A stretch of DNA of 46,774 nucleotides from Burkholderiales bacterium (GCA_947381415.1 CANCVB010000021.1:1-46774); one strand, 5' to 3'. Counted from the stretch's first letter, positions 1-8,796 are shown. Notes: generated by a model not told the origin, from the letters alone. Numbers and translations are program-made.

Positions 1-1126
1 TATTGAGAACCCATCCAGCAAAAGGCAGATCAGGGCCGTTGGCGGCGTTCAGCTGCAAGTGGTAAATCATCTCGACCAAGGCCCCTGCACCTGCCAACAT
101 CATGGACATGGCCACGGCCAAGCCCACATAAGAAGGCAGCAACCGCCGCAAGGCACCGGCCTTGGCGACCCTGAGGTTCATCATGATCAAACCTGCCAAG
201 CCCCCTGGCGCGTACACCACCATGAACAAAAACAACAAGCCCAGGTAAAGCAACCAGGCTTTGGTGATTTCAGACAACAGCACAAAGGCCAGCACCATCA
301 GTACGCCGCCCAAAATCGGGCCAAAGAAAAAGCTTGCGCCACCTAAAAATGTGAACAACAAATAGGATCCCGAGCGGGCTGGGCCCACCACCTCGGCGGT
401 GACAATTTCAAAATTGATCGCGCCCAATCCACCTGCAATACCCGCAAAAAAGCCCGCGATGATGAATGCGCGGTAACGCACTTGTTGGGTGTTGTAGCCG
501 ACAAACTCTACGCGCTCGGGGTTGTCGCGGACCGCGTTCAAGATACGCCCTAACGGGGTTTGCGTCAGGGCATACAACAAGGCAACCGACACAAAGGTAT
601 AAAAAGCAATCAAGTAATACACCTGACGTTGTGGGCCAAAAGTGATACCCATGAAGGCCTCACCCACCACGCGGTTGGCCGAAACGCCCGCCTCACCGCC
701 AAAGAACTCAGAGAACATCAATGACATGGCAAACACCAACTCGGCCATGCCCAGCGTGATCATCGAGAAGGTTGTGCCTGATTTTTTCGTGGTCACATAG
801 CCCAAGACAATGGCAAAGCCCATGCCAGCCACGCCACCCACCAAGGGCAATACGGAAACCGGTAAATGCAGCGTCCCTTGTCCAATGGCATTGAGTGCAT
901 GGATGGCGACATAGCTGCCCATGCCGCTATACACCGCATGGCCAAAGCTGAGCATGCCGCCCTGCCCCAGCAACAGGTTGTAGGACAAGCAAGCAATGAT
1001 GGCGATACCCATTTGCGACAGCATGGTTTGCGACAAGTTGCTGGTGAATAACCATGGCGCAGCCAACAAAATAAGGGCAAAGCCCAACCAGATACCCCAT
1101 TTAGACAAGAACGCAGCCATGCTCAT
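1..1126 (-). CDS. livM: Branched-chain amino acid-type ABC transporter permease LivM (C-terminus beyond left edge)
   Basis: Inner-membrane permease of a HAAT-family (branched-chain amino acid type) ABC importer that pairs with LivH. The visible 375 codons are strongly hydrophobic, with several membrane helices and the family stretch GQGGMLSFGHAVYSGMGSY about 55-60 residues from the start, followed by a conserved cytoplasmic region containing PLGRILNAVRDNPERVEF. The reading frame is open to base 1, so the C-terminus and stop lie outside the window. The ATG at 1126 overlaps the livH stop as ATGA, which decides the start and implies translational coupling. The ATPase subunits (LivG, LivF) are not in the window and presumably follow to the left. 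Substrate cannot be told from the permease. Confidence 0.93.
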   Translation of the reverse strand, partial: MSMAAFLSKWGIWLGFALILLAAPWLFTSNLSQTMLSQMGIAIIACLSYNLLLGQGGMLSFGHAVYSGMGSYVAIHALNAIGQGTLHLPVSVLPLVGGVAGMGFAIVLGYVTTKKSGTTFSMITLGMAELVFAMSLMFSEFFGGEAGVSANRVVGEAFMGITFGPQRQVYYLIAFYTFVSVALLYALTQTPLGRILNAVRDNPERVEFVGYNTQQVRYRAFIIAGFFAGIAGGLGAINFEIVTAEVVGPARSGSYLLFTFLGGASFFFGPILGGVLMVLAFVLLSEITKAWLLYLGLLFLFMVVYAPGGLAGLIMMNLRVAKAGALRRLLPSYVGLAVAMSMMLAGAGALVEMIYHLQLNAANGPDLPFAGWVLN

Positions 1127-2154
1127 GTATCCCGCTTGCCCAACAAGCCGCGTGGGCGAAAAATCAATATCAATACCAAAAACAGGTAAGGCAAGATAGG
1201 TGCAACTTGCGAAACGGTGAGTTTGATCAAACTGTTGTTTCTCCACTCGGCTGATAACGGCAAGCCAGTGTCTTTGAGCAACTGCAAGAGCGAATAGTCA
1301 ATCGCCACCGCAAAGGTTTGGACAACACCAATGACCAGCGAGGCCAAGAACGCGCCGCTGAGAGAACCCATGCCACCGACCACCACCACCACAAAAATCA
1401 CCGAGCCCACGGTGGCCGCCATGGCAGGCTCTGTGATAAAGGTAAAGCCCCCAATCACCCCCGCCAAGCCTGCCAATCCTGTACCCATGGCAAACACCAA
1501 CATGAACACACGTGGCACGTTATGTCCCAAGGTTTCAACGGTTTCAGGATGGGTCAGCGCGGCTTGGATGATGAGTCCGGCGCGGGTACGGGTCAGCACC
1601 CACCACAGACTGATGACCATCGCCACCGCCGTGGCCATGATGAACGCACGGGTGGCAGGAAACGGCGTACAGACCACACGGACCGCGGCATCGGTGTTTT
1701 GGCATACCTCACCACCCACTCCCGCCACCAAGGACAAGCCAAGTTGACCGTGGTTGATGAGCGTGAACACCGGGCCTTGCAAAAAGGCCGGTGGGTTGAA
1801 CTCCACAGCCACCCGACCCCACAACAGTTGAACCAACTCGAGAACGATATAGGACAAGCCAAAAGTCACCAACAATTCAGACACATGGCCTAGCTTGTGG
1901 ACTTTGCGCAGCACCTTGCTTTCAAACAGTGCCCCTGCCGCGCCAGTGAGCACGGGTGCCAACAGCAATGCTGGCCAAAAGCCAATGCGGCTCTCCAGTG
2001 TGTAACCGAAATAAGCACCCAACATATAGAAACTGGCGTGCGCAAAATTGAGCACGCCCATCATGCTAAAGATCAGGGTCAGGCCTGAGCTGAGCATGAA
2101 CAGCAACAGCCCATAGCTCAATCCATTGAGCGAGGAGATGAGAAAGAATTCCAT
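1123..2154 (-). CDS. livH: Branched-chain amino acid-type ABC transporter permease LivH
   Basis: Second inner-membrane permease of the HAAT importer, 343 residues, longer than the classical LivH of about 300. It has the family N-terminus (NGLSYGLLLFMLSSGLTLIF) and the GVLNFAHASFYMLGAY motif near residues 33-48, then about eight hydrophobic segments. The extra length is in a loop at residues 145-168, which carries two cysteines (151 and 162), and in a hydrophilic insertion near residues 285-310; both probably face the periplasm. The gene starts 64 nt after the binding-protein gene, with a hairpin between them, and ends in an ATGA overlap with livM. It belongs to the same transcript as the upstream acyl-CoA ligase and binding protein. 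Confidence 0.93.
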   Translation of the reverse strand: MEFFLISSLNGLSYGLLLFMLSSGLTLIFSMMGVLNFAHASFYMLGAYFGYTLESRIGFWPALLLAPVLTGAAGALFESKVLRKVHKLGHVSELLVTFGLSYIVLELVQLLWGRVAVEFNPPAFLQGPVFTLINHGQLGLSLVAGVGGEVCQNTDAAVRVVCTPFPATRAFIMATAVAMVISLWWVLTRTRAGLIIQAALTHPETVETLGHNVPRVFMLVFAMGTGLAGLAGVIGGFTFITEPAMAATVGSVIFVVVVVGGMGSLSGAFLASLVIGVVQTFAVAIDYSLLQLLKDTGLPLSAEWRNNSLIKLTVSQVAPILPYLFLVLILIFRPRGLLGKRDT

Positions 2155-2170
2155 GTCAAATCATGGCCCA

Positions 2171-2199
2171 GCGCTGTCCAAAGGCCCTAGAGACAGCGC
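2171..2199 (-). promoter_or_regulatory. Intercistronic hairpin between binding-protein gene and livH
   Basis: Two perfectly complementary 8-mers, GCGCTGTC (2171-2178) and GACAGCGC (2192-2199), enclose a 13-nt loop in the 64-nt gap between the solute-binding-protein stop and livH. There is no T-run after it on either strand, so it is not a classical terminator. In many ABC import operons such a stem after the binding-protein gene stabilises the upstream message or attenuates the permease genes; that role is inferred here. Confidence 0.55.
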
Positions 2200-2218
2200 A
2201 AGCAGGCCAATGCCGCAG

Positions 2219-3451
2219 TTAAGACGGAAGCTTCATTTGGCAACTGGTTGGTGTGCTCGAGATATAAGGCTCGAATGTTTTCACCGGTGCCAATGTCATG
2301 CCTGAGTTTTCAGGGCTGTAAGGGTATTTTTTATCCGCTTTTTGCCACACAGTCATGAACAAGGTTTGTTGCATTTGGTGGTCGAGTTTGCGCATTTCCA
2401 TATCGCCGTTATAGCCTTTGAATTTGTAGCCATGCATCGCGGCAGCGACTTTGACCGGATCGGTGGACTGGGCTTTGGCCATGGCTTGGGTGAGCAAATC
2501 AAAAATAGCCACCATGGAACCGGTGTACAAATCATCGTTGTACTTGGCTTTGAAGCCAGCCATGTACTGGCTCATGCGTCCACCCATGTTGTAGTGGGCG
2601 TAGCTGATTTGGTAGACGCGGCCCGCGGCCCCTTGTCCCAAAGCCGTTGGCGTACCCGTCACGCCGGTGTAATAGGTGAAAAAGCGGCCGTTGTAGCCAC
2701 CTTCATTGGCGGCCTTGACCAACAAAGCCAAATCGGAGCCCCAGTTACCGGTGATGACCGAATCTGCACCCGAGGCTTTGATTTTGGCGATGTATGGAGC
2801 GAAGTCACGTACTTGCGCCAAGGGGTGCAGGTCTTCGCCCACAATTTCAATGTCGGGGCGTTTGCGGCTGAGGTTTTCCTTGGCGTACTTGACGACTTGC
2901 TGGCCGTGCGAGTAGTTTTGGTTCAGAAGATAGATTTTCTTGACCTCTGGCATGTCCTTGATGAACGTGGTCATGGCCTCAACCTTCATGGAGGTGTCGG
3001 CATCAAAGCGGAAATGCCAATAGCTGCATTTGCTGTTGGTGAAATCGGGGTCTACCGCGGAGTGGTTGAGAAAGATGATTTCTTTGCCAGGGTTGCGCTC
3101 ATTGTGTTTGTTTACCGCGTCCAACAAAGCGCCAGCGACAGACGAGCCATTGCCCTGTGTGATGTAGCGTGCGCCTTGGTCCATGGCGGACTTGAGTTGG
3201 TTCAAGCTTTCAGCGGGGCTGAGCTTGTTGTCTAAGCCAATGATTTCAAATTTCACACCGGCTGGGTTGCTCTTGTTGAATTCCTCGGCCAAGTACTGCA
3301 AGGTTTTTAACTGGTTAGAACCCACGGGCGCCATCAAGCCAGACAAGGGGTCAATCCAGGCGATCTTGACGGTTTCGCCCTTTTGCGCATAAGCGCTCAA
3401 TGACAACATACTGGTCAATACCAAGGCCAGCCAATTATTACGAAATGCCAT
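2219..3451 (-). CDS. Periplasmic solute-binding protein of HAAT-family ABC transporter
   Basis: Substrate-capturing protein of the LivHM importer, 410 residues, type I periplasmic binding fold (Peripla_BP_6/LivJ-like). An N-terminal signal peptide ends at SAYA-Q (about residue 22) and the mature protein begins KGETVKIAWIDPLSGLMAPVG, the usual opening of this family. A central hinge region (KIYLLNQNYSHGQ) and a GSMVAIFDLLTQAMAKA helix are typical. Two cysteines, in NSKCSYW and at the C-terminus (SCQMK), could form a disulphide. The start has a good ribosome site, AGGAG 7 nt upstream of the ATG. It is 69 nt downstream of the acyl-CoA ligase. Ligand unknown; the neighbouring CoA ligase suggests a carboxylic acid rather than a simple amino acid. 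Confidence 0.9.
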   Translation of the reverse strand: MAFRNNWLALVLTSMLSLSAYAQKGETVKIAWIDPLSGLMAPVGSNQLKTLQYLAEEFNKSNPAGVKFEIIGLDNKLSPAESLNQLKSAMDQGARYITQGNGSSVAGALLDAVNKHNERNPGKEIIFLNHSAVDPDFTNSKCSYWHFRFDADTSMKVEAMTTFIKDMPEVKKIYLLNQNYSHGQQVVKYAKENLSRKRPDIEIVGEDLHPLAQVRDFAPYIAKIKASGADSVITGNWGSDLALLVKAANEGGYNGRFFTYYTGVTGTPTALGQGAAGRVYQISYAHYNMGGRMSQYMAGFKAKYNDDLYTGSMVAIFDLLTQAMAKAQSTDPVKVAAAMHGYKFKGYNGDMEMRKLDHQMQQTLFMTVWQKADKKYPYSPENSGMTLAPVKTFEPYISSTPTSCQMKLPS

Positions 3452-3520
3452 TCGAATCTCCTAGATCACTGTTATGCCAAGCGTACTGGCAAATCGGGGT
3501 TTACACGGCTAGGGAATGTC

Positions 3521-5146
3521 CTAGGCAGGAAGTTGGTAAGCGCTGAGCATTTCACGCAGTTTGGTCTTCAACATTTTCCCTGTGGCACCAATGGGTATGG
3601 CTTCCACAAACACAGCGTCATCAGGGATTTGCCACTTGGCGATCTTTCCGTCATAAAACTTCAGTACCTCTTCGCGAACCAGCGTTTTGCCGGGTTTGGC
3701 TACCACCACCACGATAGGCCGCTCGTCCCATTTGGGGTGGGGCATGCCAATGCATGCGGCCATCAACACATCAGGGTGAGCCATGGCAATGTTTTCCACA
3801 TCGATGGAGCTGATCCATTCGCCGCCTGATTTGATGACGTCTTTGCTGCGGTCGGTGATTTGCATATAGCCATCAGCGTCGACGGTCGCCACATCGCCAG
3901 TGGGAAACCAACCATCCACCAAAGGCGAGGGACCTTCTTGCTTGAAATATTCTTGGATCACCCAAGGCCCTTTGACCAGCAAATCGCCATAGGCTTTGCC
4001 ATCGTGGGCTTGTTCTTTGCCATGGTCGTCGACAATTTTGAAGTCGATGCCAAAGATGGCGCGGCCTTGCTTCAAACGAATTTTCATCTTCTCGTCTTCA
4101 GGCAGATCGAGGTGTTTGTTTTTCAAGGTACACAAGGTACCGAGTGGGCTCAATTCAGTCATGCCCCAAGCATGCAAGACTTCCACACCGTATTGGTCGT
4201 TGAACGCATGAATCATGGCGGGGGGACAGGCAGAGCCTCCAATCACCGTGCGTTTCAAATGATTGAAGCGCAAACCGTTGGCACCCAAATGACCGAGCAA
4301 CATTTGCCACACGGTGGGCACCCCCGCTGCCAAGGTGACTTTTTCGGTCTCTAACAACTCATAGATCGATTTGCCGTCCAGCGCTGCGCCGGGGAAAACC
4401 AGTTTGGCACCGACCATGGCTGCGCTGTAGGGAATGCCCCAGGCGCTGACATGGAACATGGGCACCACTGGCAAGATGGTGTCGCGGGCCGACAAGCACA
4501 TCACATCAGGCAAGGCACATGCGTAAGCGTGAAGCACGGTGGAACGGTGGCTGTAAAGCGCCGCTTTCGGGTTGCCTGTGGTGCCACTGGTGTAACACAT
4601 GCAGGAGGCTGTGTTTTCATCCAATTGGGGCCAAACATAGCTCGTGGCTTGTTGGCTCACCCAGTTTTCATAGCTGATCAAGCCTGGGATGCCACTGTCC
4701 GCCGGCAACTGGTCGGCATCGCACAAGGCCACCCAATGCTTCACCGTCGTGCAACGCGCATGGATTTGCTTGGCAATGGGCAAAAAGGTCATGTCAAAAC
4801 ACATGACTTCGTCTTCAGCGTGGTTGGCGATCCACACAATTTGGTCAGGATGCAGGCGGGGATTGAGGGTGTGGATGACGCGCCCACTGCTGCTCACACC
4901 GAAATACAACTCTAAATGACGGTAACCGTTCCACGCCAAGGTGGCGACTCTCGCTCCTTGGCCAATCTTCCATTGGTCCAAGGCATTGGCTACTTGGCGC
5001 GAGCGGCTGGCAATCTGGGCCCAGGTGCTGCGGTGAATGTCTCCTTCGATACGGCGCGACACGATTTCCACGTCGCCGTGGTGGGTTTCAGCAAAATCAA
5101 TCAATGAAGAAACAGATAAAGCTTGTTTTTGCATCAGTCCGAGCAT
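3521..5146 (-). CDS. Medium/long-chain acyl-CoA ligase (AMP-forming, AlkK-like)
   Basis: ANL-superfamily adenylate-forming enzyme of 541 residues that activates a carboxylic acid with ATP and CoA. The phosphate-binding signature [11 protein letters not shown] lies at residues 184-194, the A5-like [13 protein letters not shown] in the middle, the [19 protein letters not shown] and [13 protein letters not shown] motifs of the hinge in the C-terminal third, and the catalytic lysine in ATGK (K524). The overall pattern matches fatty-acyl-CoA synthetases of the AlkK/FadD3 type more than acetyl-CoA synthetase. AGGAG precedes the ATG by 7 nt. It heads the minus-strand cluster with the binding protein, livH and livM, so the importer probably feeds this enzyme. 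Divergent from selO across 66 nt that contain a palindrome. Exact acid specificity is not readable. Confidence 0.9.
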   Translation of the reverse strand: MLGLMQKQALSVSSLIDFAETHHGDVEIVSRRIEGDIHRSTWAQIASRSRQVANALDQWKIGQGARVATLAWNGYRHLELYFGVSSSGRVIHTLNPRLHPDQIVWIANHAEDEVMCFDMTFLPIAKQIHARCTTVKHWVALCDADQLPADSGIPGLISYENWVSQQATSYVWPQLDENTASCMCYTSGTTGNPKAALYSHRSTVLHAYACALPDVMCLSARDTILPVVPMFHVSAWGIPYSAAMVGAKLVFPGAALDGKSIYELLETEKVTLAAGVPTVWQMLLGHLGANGLRFNHLKRTVIGGSACPPAMIHAFNDQYGVEVLHAWGMTELSPLGTLCTLKNKHLDLPEDEKMKIRLKQGRAIFGIDFKIVDDHGKEQAHDGKAYGDLLVKGPWVIQEYFKQEGPSPLVDGWFPTGDVATVDADGYMQITDRSKDVIKSGGEWISSIDVENIAMAHPDVLMAACIGMPHPKWDERPIVVVVAKPGKTLVREEVLKFYDGKIAKWQIPDDAVFVEAIPIGATGKMLKTKLREMLSAYQLPA

Positions 5147-5194
5147 GGACAGTCTCCTGGGGTCTTCGCCCTGTGGCGGTTAAAGTTGGGGCGT

Positions 5195-5206
5195 ATTGTG
5201 CACAAT
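5195..5206. promoter_or_regulatory. Perfect 12-bp palindrome ATTGTGCACAAT (candidate operator)
   Basis: The sequence ATTGTGCACAAT reads the same on both strands and lies in the 66-bp divergent spacer between the acyl-CoA ligase (start 5146) and selO (start 5213), ending 6 nt before the selO ATG. Its right half, CACAAT, is positioned like a weak -10 element for selO. The shape resembles operators of dimeric regulators, for example the TTGT(n)ACAA class bound by many FCD-type GntR proteins. The regulator is not in the window. Confidence 0.45.
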
Positions 5207-5212
5207 CCAACA

Positions 5213-6709
5213 ATGCATCCTTTAGCAGACACTTTATTGCCCCTGCCTTGGCACAACCGTTTTGCCACCTTGGGCCATGCTTTTCACACGCCGGTGGCCC
5301 CCACTCCCTTGCGCGATGTCCATTGGGTGGGGCGCAATGAGGCTTTCGCCCATGCCTTGGGCTTGCCGCCGGATTGGTGGCAGTCGCAAGCCGCCTTGCA
5401 AGCCTTGGCGGGCAATGCAGTCATGCCTGGCAGTCAGACCTTGGCCAGCGTTTACAGCGGCCACCAGTTCGGTGTGTGGGCAGGTCAATTGGGTGATGGG
5501 CGCGCTTTGTCTTTGGGTGAGATTGAGACACCCATGGGCATGCAAGAACTGCAACTCAAGGGTGCCGGCCTGACACCGTATTCCCGTATGGGAGACGGAC
5601 GTGCCGTCTTGCGCTCCAGTATCCGCGAGTATTTGTGCAGTGAAGCCATGCATGGTTTGGGTATTCCAACCACCCGCGCATTGGCCATCGTGGGATCACC
5701 CGACAAGGTGTTGCGTGAAGAGACAGAAACCGCGGCCGTGGTCACCCGTGTGGCTCCGAGTTTTTTGCGGTTTGGCCATTTTGAACATTTCGCCGCCGCA
5801 GGCAAGCATGAAGAATTGCAACAACTCGCAGACTTTGCGATTGCGCACCATTTTTCTGAGTTGCTTACGCTGCCCACCGGCCCCCAGCGCTATCTGGGCC
5901 TGCTACAGACCGTGGTGCATCGCACGGCTGCACTGTTGGCGCACTGGCAAGCGGTAGGCTTTTGCCATGGCGTGATGAACACCGACAACATGAGTTTGCT
6001 GGGCTTGACGATTGACTACGGTCCGTTCCAATTTTTAGATGGCTTTGATCCCGCGCACATTTGCAACCACTCCGACCACCAAGGGCGTTACGCCTACGCC
6101 CGTCAACCCCAAATCGCGTTTTGGAACCTGTATTGTTTAGGGCAGGCTTTGTTGCCGCTGATCCAAGACCAAGACGCCACCGTCGAGGTTTTGGATGGGT
6201 TTAAAACCATTTACCCCGCGCAACTTGACCTTCGCATGGCAGCCAAACTCGGTTTACAAGAAGTCCAAACAGGTGACCATGGGTTGATCGATTCGGTGTT
6301 TCGCCTCTTGGCCACCGAGCGCACCGATTACGCCATTTTTTGGCGACGCTTGAGCCAAGCCATGGCCGCTTATGCGCAAAGCCAGCATCTTTCAGCCTGG
6401 GATTCGGTGAGCGATGTGTTCATCAATCTCGAGGCTTGGCACAACTGGCGAGCAGCCTACCTGCAGCGCACCGCTGGCGAAGATTTGCGCCAATGTGCCA
6501 AAACCATGCTGGCCCACAACCCCAAATTCGTCTTGCGCAACCATTTGGGCGAGCAAGCCATTGCCCAAGCGAAAATGGGTGACTTCTCAGGCGTGGCGAC
6601 TTTGCAGAAATTGCTCAGTGCACCGTTTGACGAGCACACGGGTTTTGAAAATTACGCAGCCTTCCCGCCCGACTGGGCTTCCACCATTGCTATCAGTTGT
6701 TCCTCATGA
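5213..6709 (+). CDS. selO: Protein adenylyltransferase SelO (YdiU)
   Basis: Pseudokinase-fold enzyme that transfers AMP from ATP to protein side chains, 498 residues from the ATG at 5213, close to the E. coli length (478). It shows the family signatures [30 protein letters not shown], the active-site block [20 protein letters not shown] and the conserved C-terminal CSS tripeptide, where mitochondrial homologues carry selenocysteine nearby. An upstream in-frame start at 5123 would add 30 unconserved residues running into the divergent gene and is rejected. It heads selO-msrB-yciB-bolA-ppiC; its stop overlaps msrB as ATGA. The family is linked to redox homeostasis and glutathionylation in E. 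coli, which agrees with the coupled msrB. Confidence 0.95.
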   Translation: MHPLADTLLPLPWHNRFATLGHAFHTPVAPTPLRDVHWVGRNEAFAHALGLPPDWWQSQAALQALAGNAVMPGSQTLASVYSGHQFGVWAGQLGDGRALSLGEIETPMGMQELQLKGAGLTPYSRMGDGRAVLRSSIREYLCSEAMHGLGIPTTRALAIVGSPDKVLREETETAAVVTRVAPSFLRFGHFEHFAAAGKHEELQQLADFAIAHHFSELLTLPTGPQRYLGLLQTVVHRTAALLAHWQAVGFCHGVMNTDNMSLLGLTIDYGPFQFLDGFDPAHICNHSDHQGRYAYARQPQIAFWNLYCLGQALLPLIQDQDATVEVLDGFKTIYPAQLDLRMAAKLGLQEVQTGDHGLIDSVFRLLATERTDYAIFWRRLSQAMAAYAQSQHLSAWDSVSDVFINLEAWHNWRAAYLQRTAGEDLRQCAKTMLAHNPKFVLRNHLGEQAIAQAKMGDFSGVATLQKLLSAPFDEHTGFENYAAFPPDWASTIAISCSS

Positions 6710-7122
6710 AAAACCTACCCACCCACCCCGAACAATGGCGTGCACTGCTCGCCAGCAAAGACGCAGAGCCTTTGGCCTACGAAGTGACGCGACAAGCAGC
6801 CACCGAACGCGCTTTCACCGGCCGCTACGAAGACCATTGGGCACAAGGCCACTACCACTGTATTTGCTGCGATGCTTTGCTGTTCGATGGCAGCACCAAA
6901 TTTGACGCTGGCTGTGGTTGGCCCAGTTTTTACCAAAGTGCCGTGGCAGGAGCCATCGAGGAACGGGTTGACCGTGCTCACGGCATGGTGCGCACGGAAA
7001 CCGTGTGCGCCCAGTGTGGCGCCCATTTAGGCCATGTTTTCCCCGATGGTCCTGCGCCAACCGGTTTGCGTTATTGCATGAACTCTGCAGCCTTGCAGTT
7101 TGAACCCCAAAACAAGGGCTGA
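6706..7122 (+). CDS. msrB: Peptide-methionine (R)-S-oxide reductase MsrB
   Basis: Thiol enzyme that reduces the R form of methionine sulfoxide in proteins, 138 residues. Two CxxC pairs bind zinc: C52/C55 in CICC and C101/C104 in CAQC. The GCGWPSF motif (69-75) and the catalytic cysteine C124 in RYCMNSAAL match the family RYCINSASL. The ATG at 6706 overlaps the selO stop as ATGA; an earlier TTG at 6697 is in frame but adds only three residues. No signal peptide is present, so it works in the cytoplasm. yciB starts 1 nt after its stop. Confidence 0.96.
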   Translation: MKNLPTHPEQWRALLASKDAEPLAYEVTRQAATERAFTGRYEDHWAQGHYHCICCDALLFDGSTKFDAGCGWPSFYQSAVAGAIEERVDRAHGMVRTETVCAQCGAHLGHVFPDGPAPTGLRYCMNSAALQFEPQNKG

Positions 7123-7123
7123 C

Positions 7124-7678
7124 ATGAAACTGTTGACCGATTTTTTCCCTATCGCGTTGTTTTTCATCACCTTCAAGCTGGCTGGTATTTACGCGGCCAC
7201 CGCCGTGGCGATTGCCGCCACCTTGTTGCAAATTGCGTGGCTTTATTTTCGCAATGGCAAAGTTGAAACCATGCAGTGGATCAGCCTGGGCATCATTGTG
7301 GTGTTTGGCGGAGCCACCTTGGTGTTTCACGATGACACCTTCATTAAATGGAAACCCACTGTGCTGTATTGGTTGATGGGCGGCGCCTTGGCACTGGGGC
7401 ACTTGGTATGGAAGCGTAACTTTTTACACAGCTTGATGGGCGCGCAACTGGAATTGCCTGAAGCGGTGTGGTTGCGCTTGTTATGGGCTTGGAGTGGTTT
7501 TTTTGCCCTGATGGGTGTGGTCAATCTCTGGGTAGCGTTCAACTTCGATCTTGACACTTGGGTCAGTTACAAACTGTTTGGCGGCATGGGACTGATGCTG
7601 GTGTTTGTGGTGCTACAGGCTTTTTACCTCAGTCGCTTCATCAAACCGGAAGAAGCCGCACCCGAGGAAACACCATGA
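7124..7678 (+). CDS. yciB: Inner-membrane septation-associated protein YciB (IspZ family)
   Basis: Small polytopic inner-membrane protein of 184 residues from the ATG at 7124, the usual length for the YciB/intracellular-septation-protein-A family. It opens MKLLTDFFPIALFFITFKL, a strong family signature, and contains about five hydrophobic helices plus conserved FIKWKPTVLYWLMG and FKLFGG-like (YKLFGGMGLMLVFVVLQ) segments. In Enterobacteria it contributes to envelope integrity and interacts with division/elongation proteins; the biochemical activity is unknown. An in-frame start at 7100 inside msrB is less likely. It lies 1 nt after msrB and overlaps bolA as ATGA. Confidence 0.93.
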   Translation: MKLLTDFFPIALFFITFKLAGIYAATAVAIAATLLQIAWLYFRNGKVETMQWISLGIIVVFGGATLVFHDDTFIKWKPTVLYWLMGGALALGHLVWKRNFLHSLMGAQLELPEAVWLRLLWAWSGFFALMGVVNLWVAFNFDLDTWVSYKLFGGMGLMLVFVVLQAFYLSRFIKPEEAAPEETP

Positions 7679-7944
7679 ATATCAGTGCCACACAACTCCA
7701 ACAGGTATTGCAAGAACAATTCAGCCCCTTCGCCCTTGAGGTCTGGGATGAAAGTGCTGCCCATGCAGGCCATAGCGGTTCTGACGGTTCAGGGCAAGGC
7801 ACCCACTTTCGCGTGCGCATAGGTTGCCAAGCCTTTCATGGCATTGGCAGGGTGGCCAAACACCGGCTTGTGTATGATGCGCTGAACGTATTTATAGCGC
7901 AGGGCCTTCACGCTCTGGCCATAGAAATTGTTGACCCGATTTAA
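7675..7944 (+). CDS. BolA family protein
   Basis: Protein of 89 residues with the BolA/IbaG fold signature: an N-terminal helix (ATQLQQVLQEQF), ALEVWDESAAHAGH, the THFRVRIGCQAFHGIGRVAKHRLVYDAL core with the conserved metal-ligand histidine in KHRLVY, and a C-terminal strand. BolA proteins bind [2Fe-2S] clusters together with monothiol glutaredoxins and take part in iron and stress signalling. The ATG at 7675 overlaps the yciB stop as ATGA. It sits between yciB and a parvulin gene, a neighbourhood common in this group. It could be called BolA or IbaG; the short length does not separate the two. Confidence 0.93.
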   Translation: MNISATQLQQVLQEQFSPFALEVWDESAAHAGHSGSDGSGQGTHFRVRIGCQAFHGIGRVAKHRLVYDALNVFIAQGLHALAIEIVDPI

Positions 7945-7963
7945 TACTTCGAAAGCCCTCCCC

Positions 7964-8749
7964 ATGAGATTTTCATTTCTTCCCACCGTCGTTGCGGCGG
8001 CGGTTTTGAGCTTGTCCAGCATGGCTTTGCATGCGCAAAATGTCGCTATCGTCAACGGAAAAGCGGTGCCTAAAACCCGTTTGAACATGTTGGCAGCGCA
8101 ACTTGAGCGTTCTGGCCGTTCGGTCACCCCCGACATGGAGCAGCAGTTGCGCGAAGAAGTGGTGATGCGCGAAATCTTCATGCAAGAAGCCGAAAAACAA
8201 GGCTTGGATGCTTCCGACGACTACAAAATCCAAGTCGAAATTGCCAAGCAAAGCATCTTGATTCGCGAGCTTTTTTCCCAGTACCAAAAAGCCAATCCCA
8301 TCAGTGATGCGGATATCAAGGCTGAATACGACAAGTTTGTCGCCTCCAATGGCGGCAAAGAGTACCATGCCCGCCACATCTTGGTCGAAAAGGAAGAACA
8401 GGCCAAAGCCATCATCGCCAGTTTGAAAAAAGGCGGCAAGTTTGAAGAGATCGCGAAGAAACAGTCGAAAGACCCAGGCTCTGGCGCCAACGGTGGCGAC
8501 TTGGATTGGGCCAATCCCAACAGCTTTGTGAAAGAGTTCTCCCAAGCCATGGTGGCCTTGAAAAAAGGTCAAACCACCGATGTGCCTGTGAAAACCCAGT
8601 TTGGCTTTCACATCATCCGCTTAGACGATGTGCGTGAAACGCCAGTGCCAAAATTTGATGAGGTTAAAGCTCAAATCGCCCAGCAAATGCAACAAGGCAA
8701 GCTGGCTGAATACCAACAAACTTTGCGCGACAAGGCCAAAATCGAGTAA
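7964..8749 (+). CDS. Periplasmic PpiC-type peptidyl-prolyl isomerase (parvulin/SurA-like foldase)
   Basis: Exported rotamase of 261 residues that helps fold envelope proteins. The start at 7964 gives a clean signal peptide (MRFSFLPTVVAAAVLSLSS..., cleavage near ALHA-Q, residue 24); the longer frame from 7928 hides it. Residues about 25-120 form a SurA_N-like helical domain (VAIVNGKAVPKTRLNML). The parvulin domain follows at about 120-225: YHARHILVEKEEQAKAI, the SKDPGSGANGGDLDW loop and GFHIIRLDDVRE. It is last in the selO operon, 19 nt after bolA, and is followed by a strong terminator. The protein resembles bacterial parvulins annotated as PrsA/PpiC; a lipobox is absent. Confidence 0.94.
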   Translation: MRFSFLPTVVAAAVLSLSSMALHAQNVAIVNGKAVPKTRLNMLAAQLERSGRSVTPDMEQQLREEVVMREIFMQEAEKQGLDASDDYKIQVEIAKQSILIRELFSQYQKANPISDADIKAEYDKFVASNGGKEYHARHILVEKEEQAKAIIASLKKGGKFEEIAKKQSKDPGSGANGGDLDWANPNSFVKEFSQAMVALKKGQTTDVPVKTQFGFHIIRLDDVRETPVPKFDEVKAQIAQQMQQGKLAEYQQTLRDKAKIE

Positions 8750-8769
8750 CAGCTTGTCTTTGACCCAAG

Positions 8770-8796
8770 AAAAAACCCTCGCAAGAGGGTTTTTTT
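8770..8796. terminator. Bidirectional rho-independent terminator
   Basis: The stem AAAAAACCCTC / GAGGGTTTTTT with a GCAA tetraloop has a T-run on both strands. It lies in the 45-bp gap between convergent genes, 20 bp after the ppiC-type gene, and its T-run touches the TAA stop of the minus-strand gene that ends at 8795. It can end transcripts from both sides. Confidence 0.92.

Noticed and set aside
2342-3235. 297-codon plus-strand open frame
   Set aside because: Antisense to the solute-binding-protein gene, composition is that of a reversed frame (His/Val/Gly-rich without family motifs), and no ribosome site or operon context.
3500-3525. CTAGG...CCTAG inverted repeat near the acyl-CoA ligase stop
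   Set aside because: Only five base pairs with a 6-nt loop and no T-run; too weak to call a terminator.
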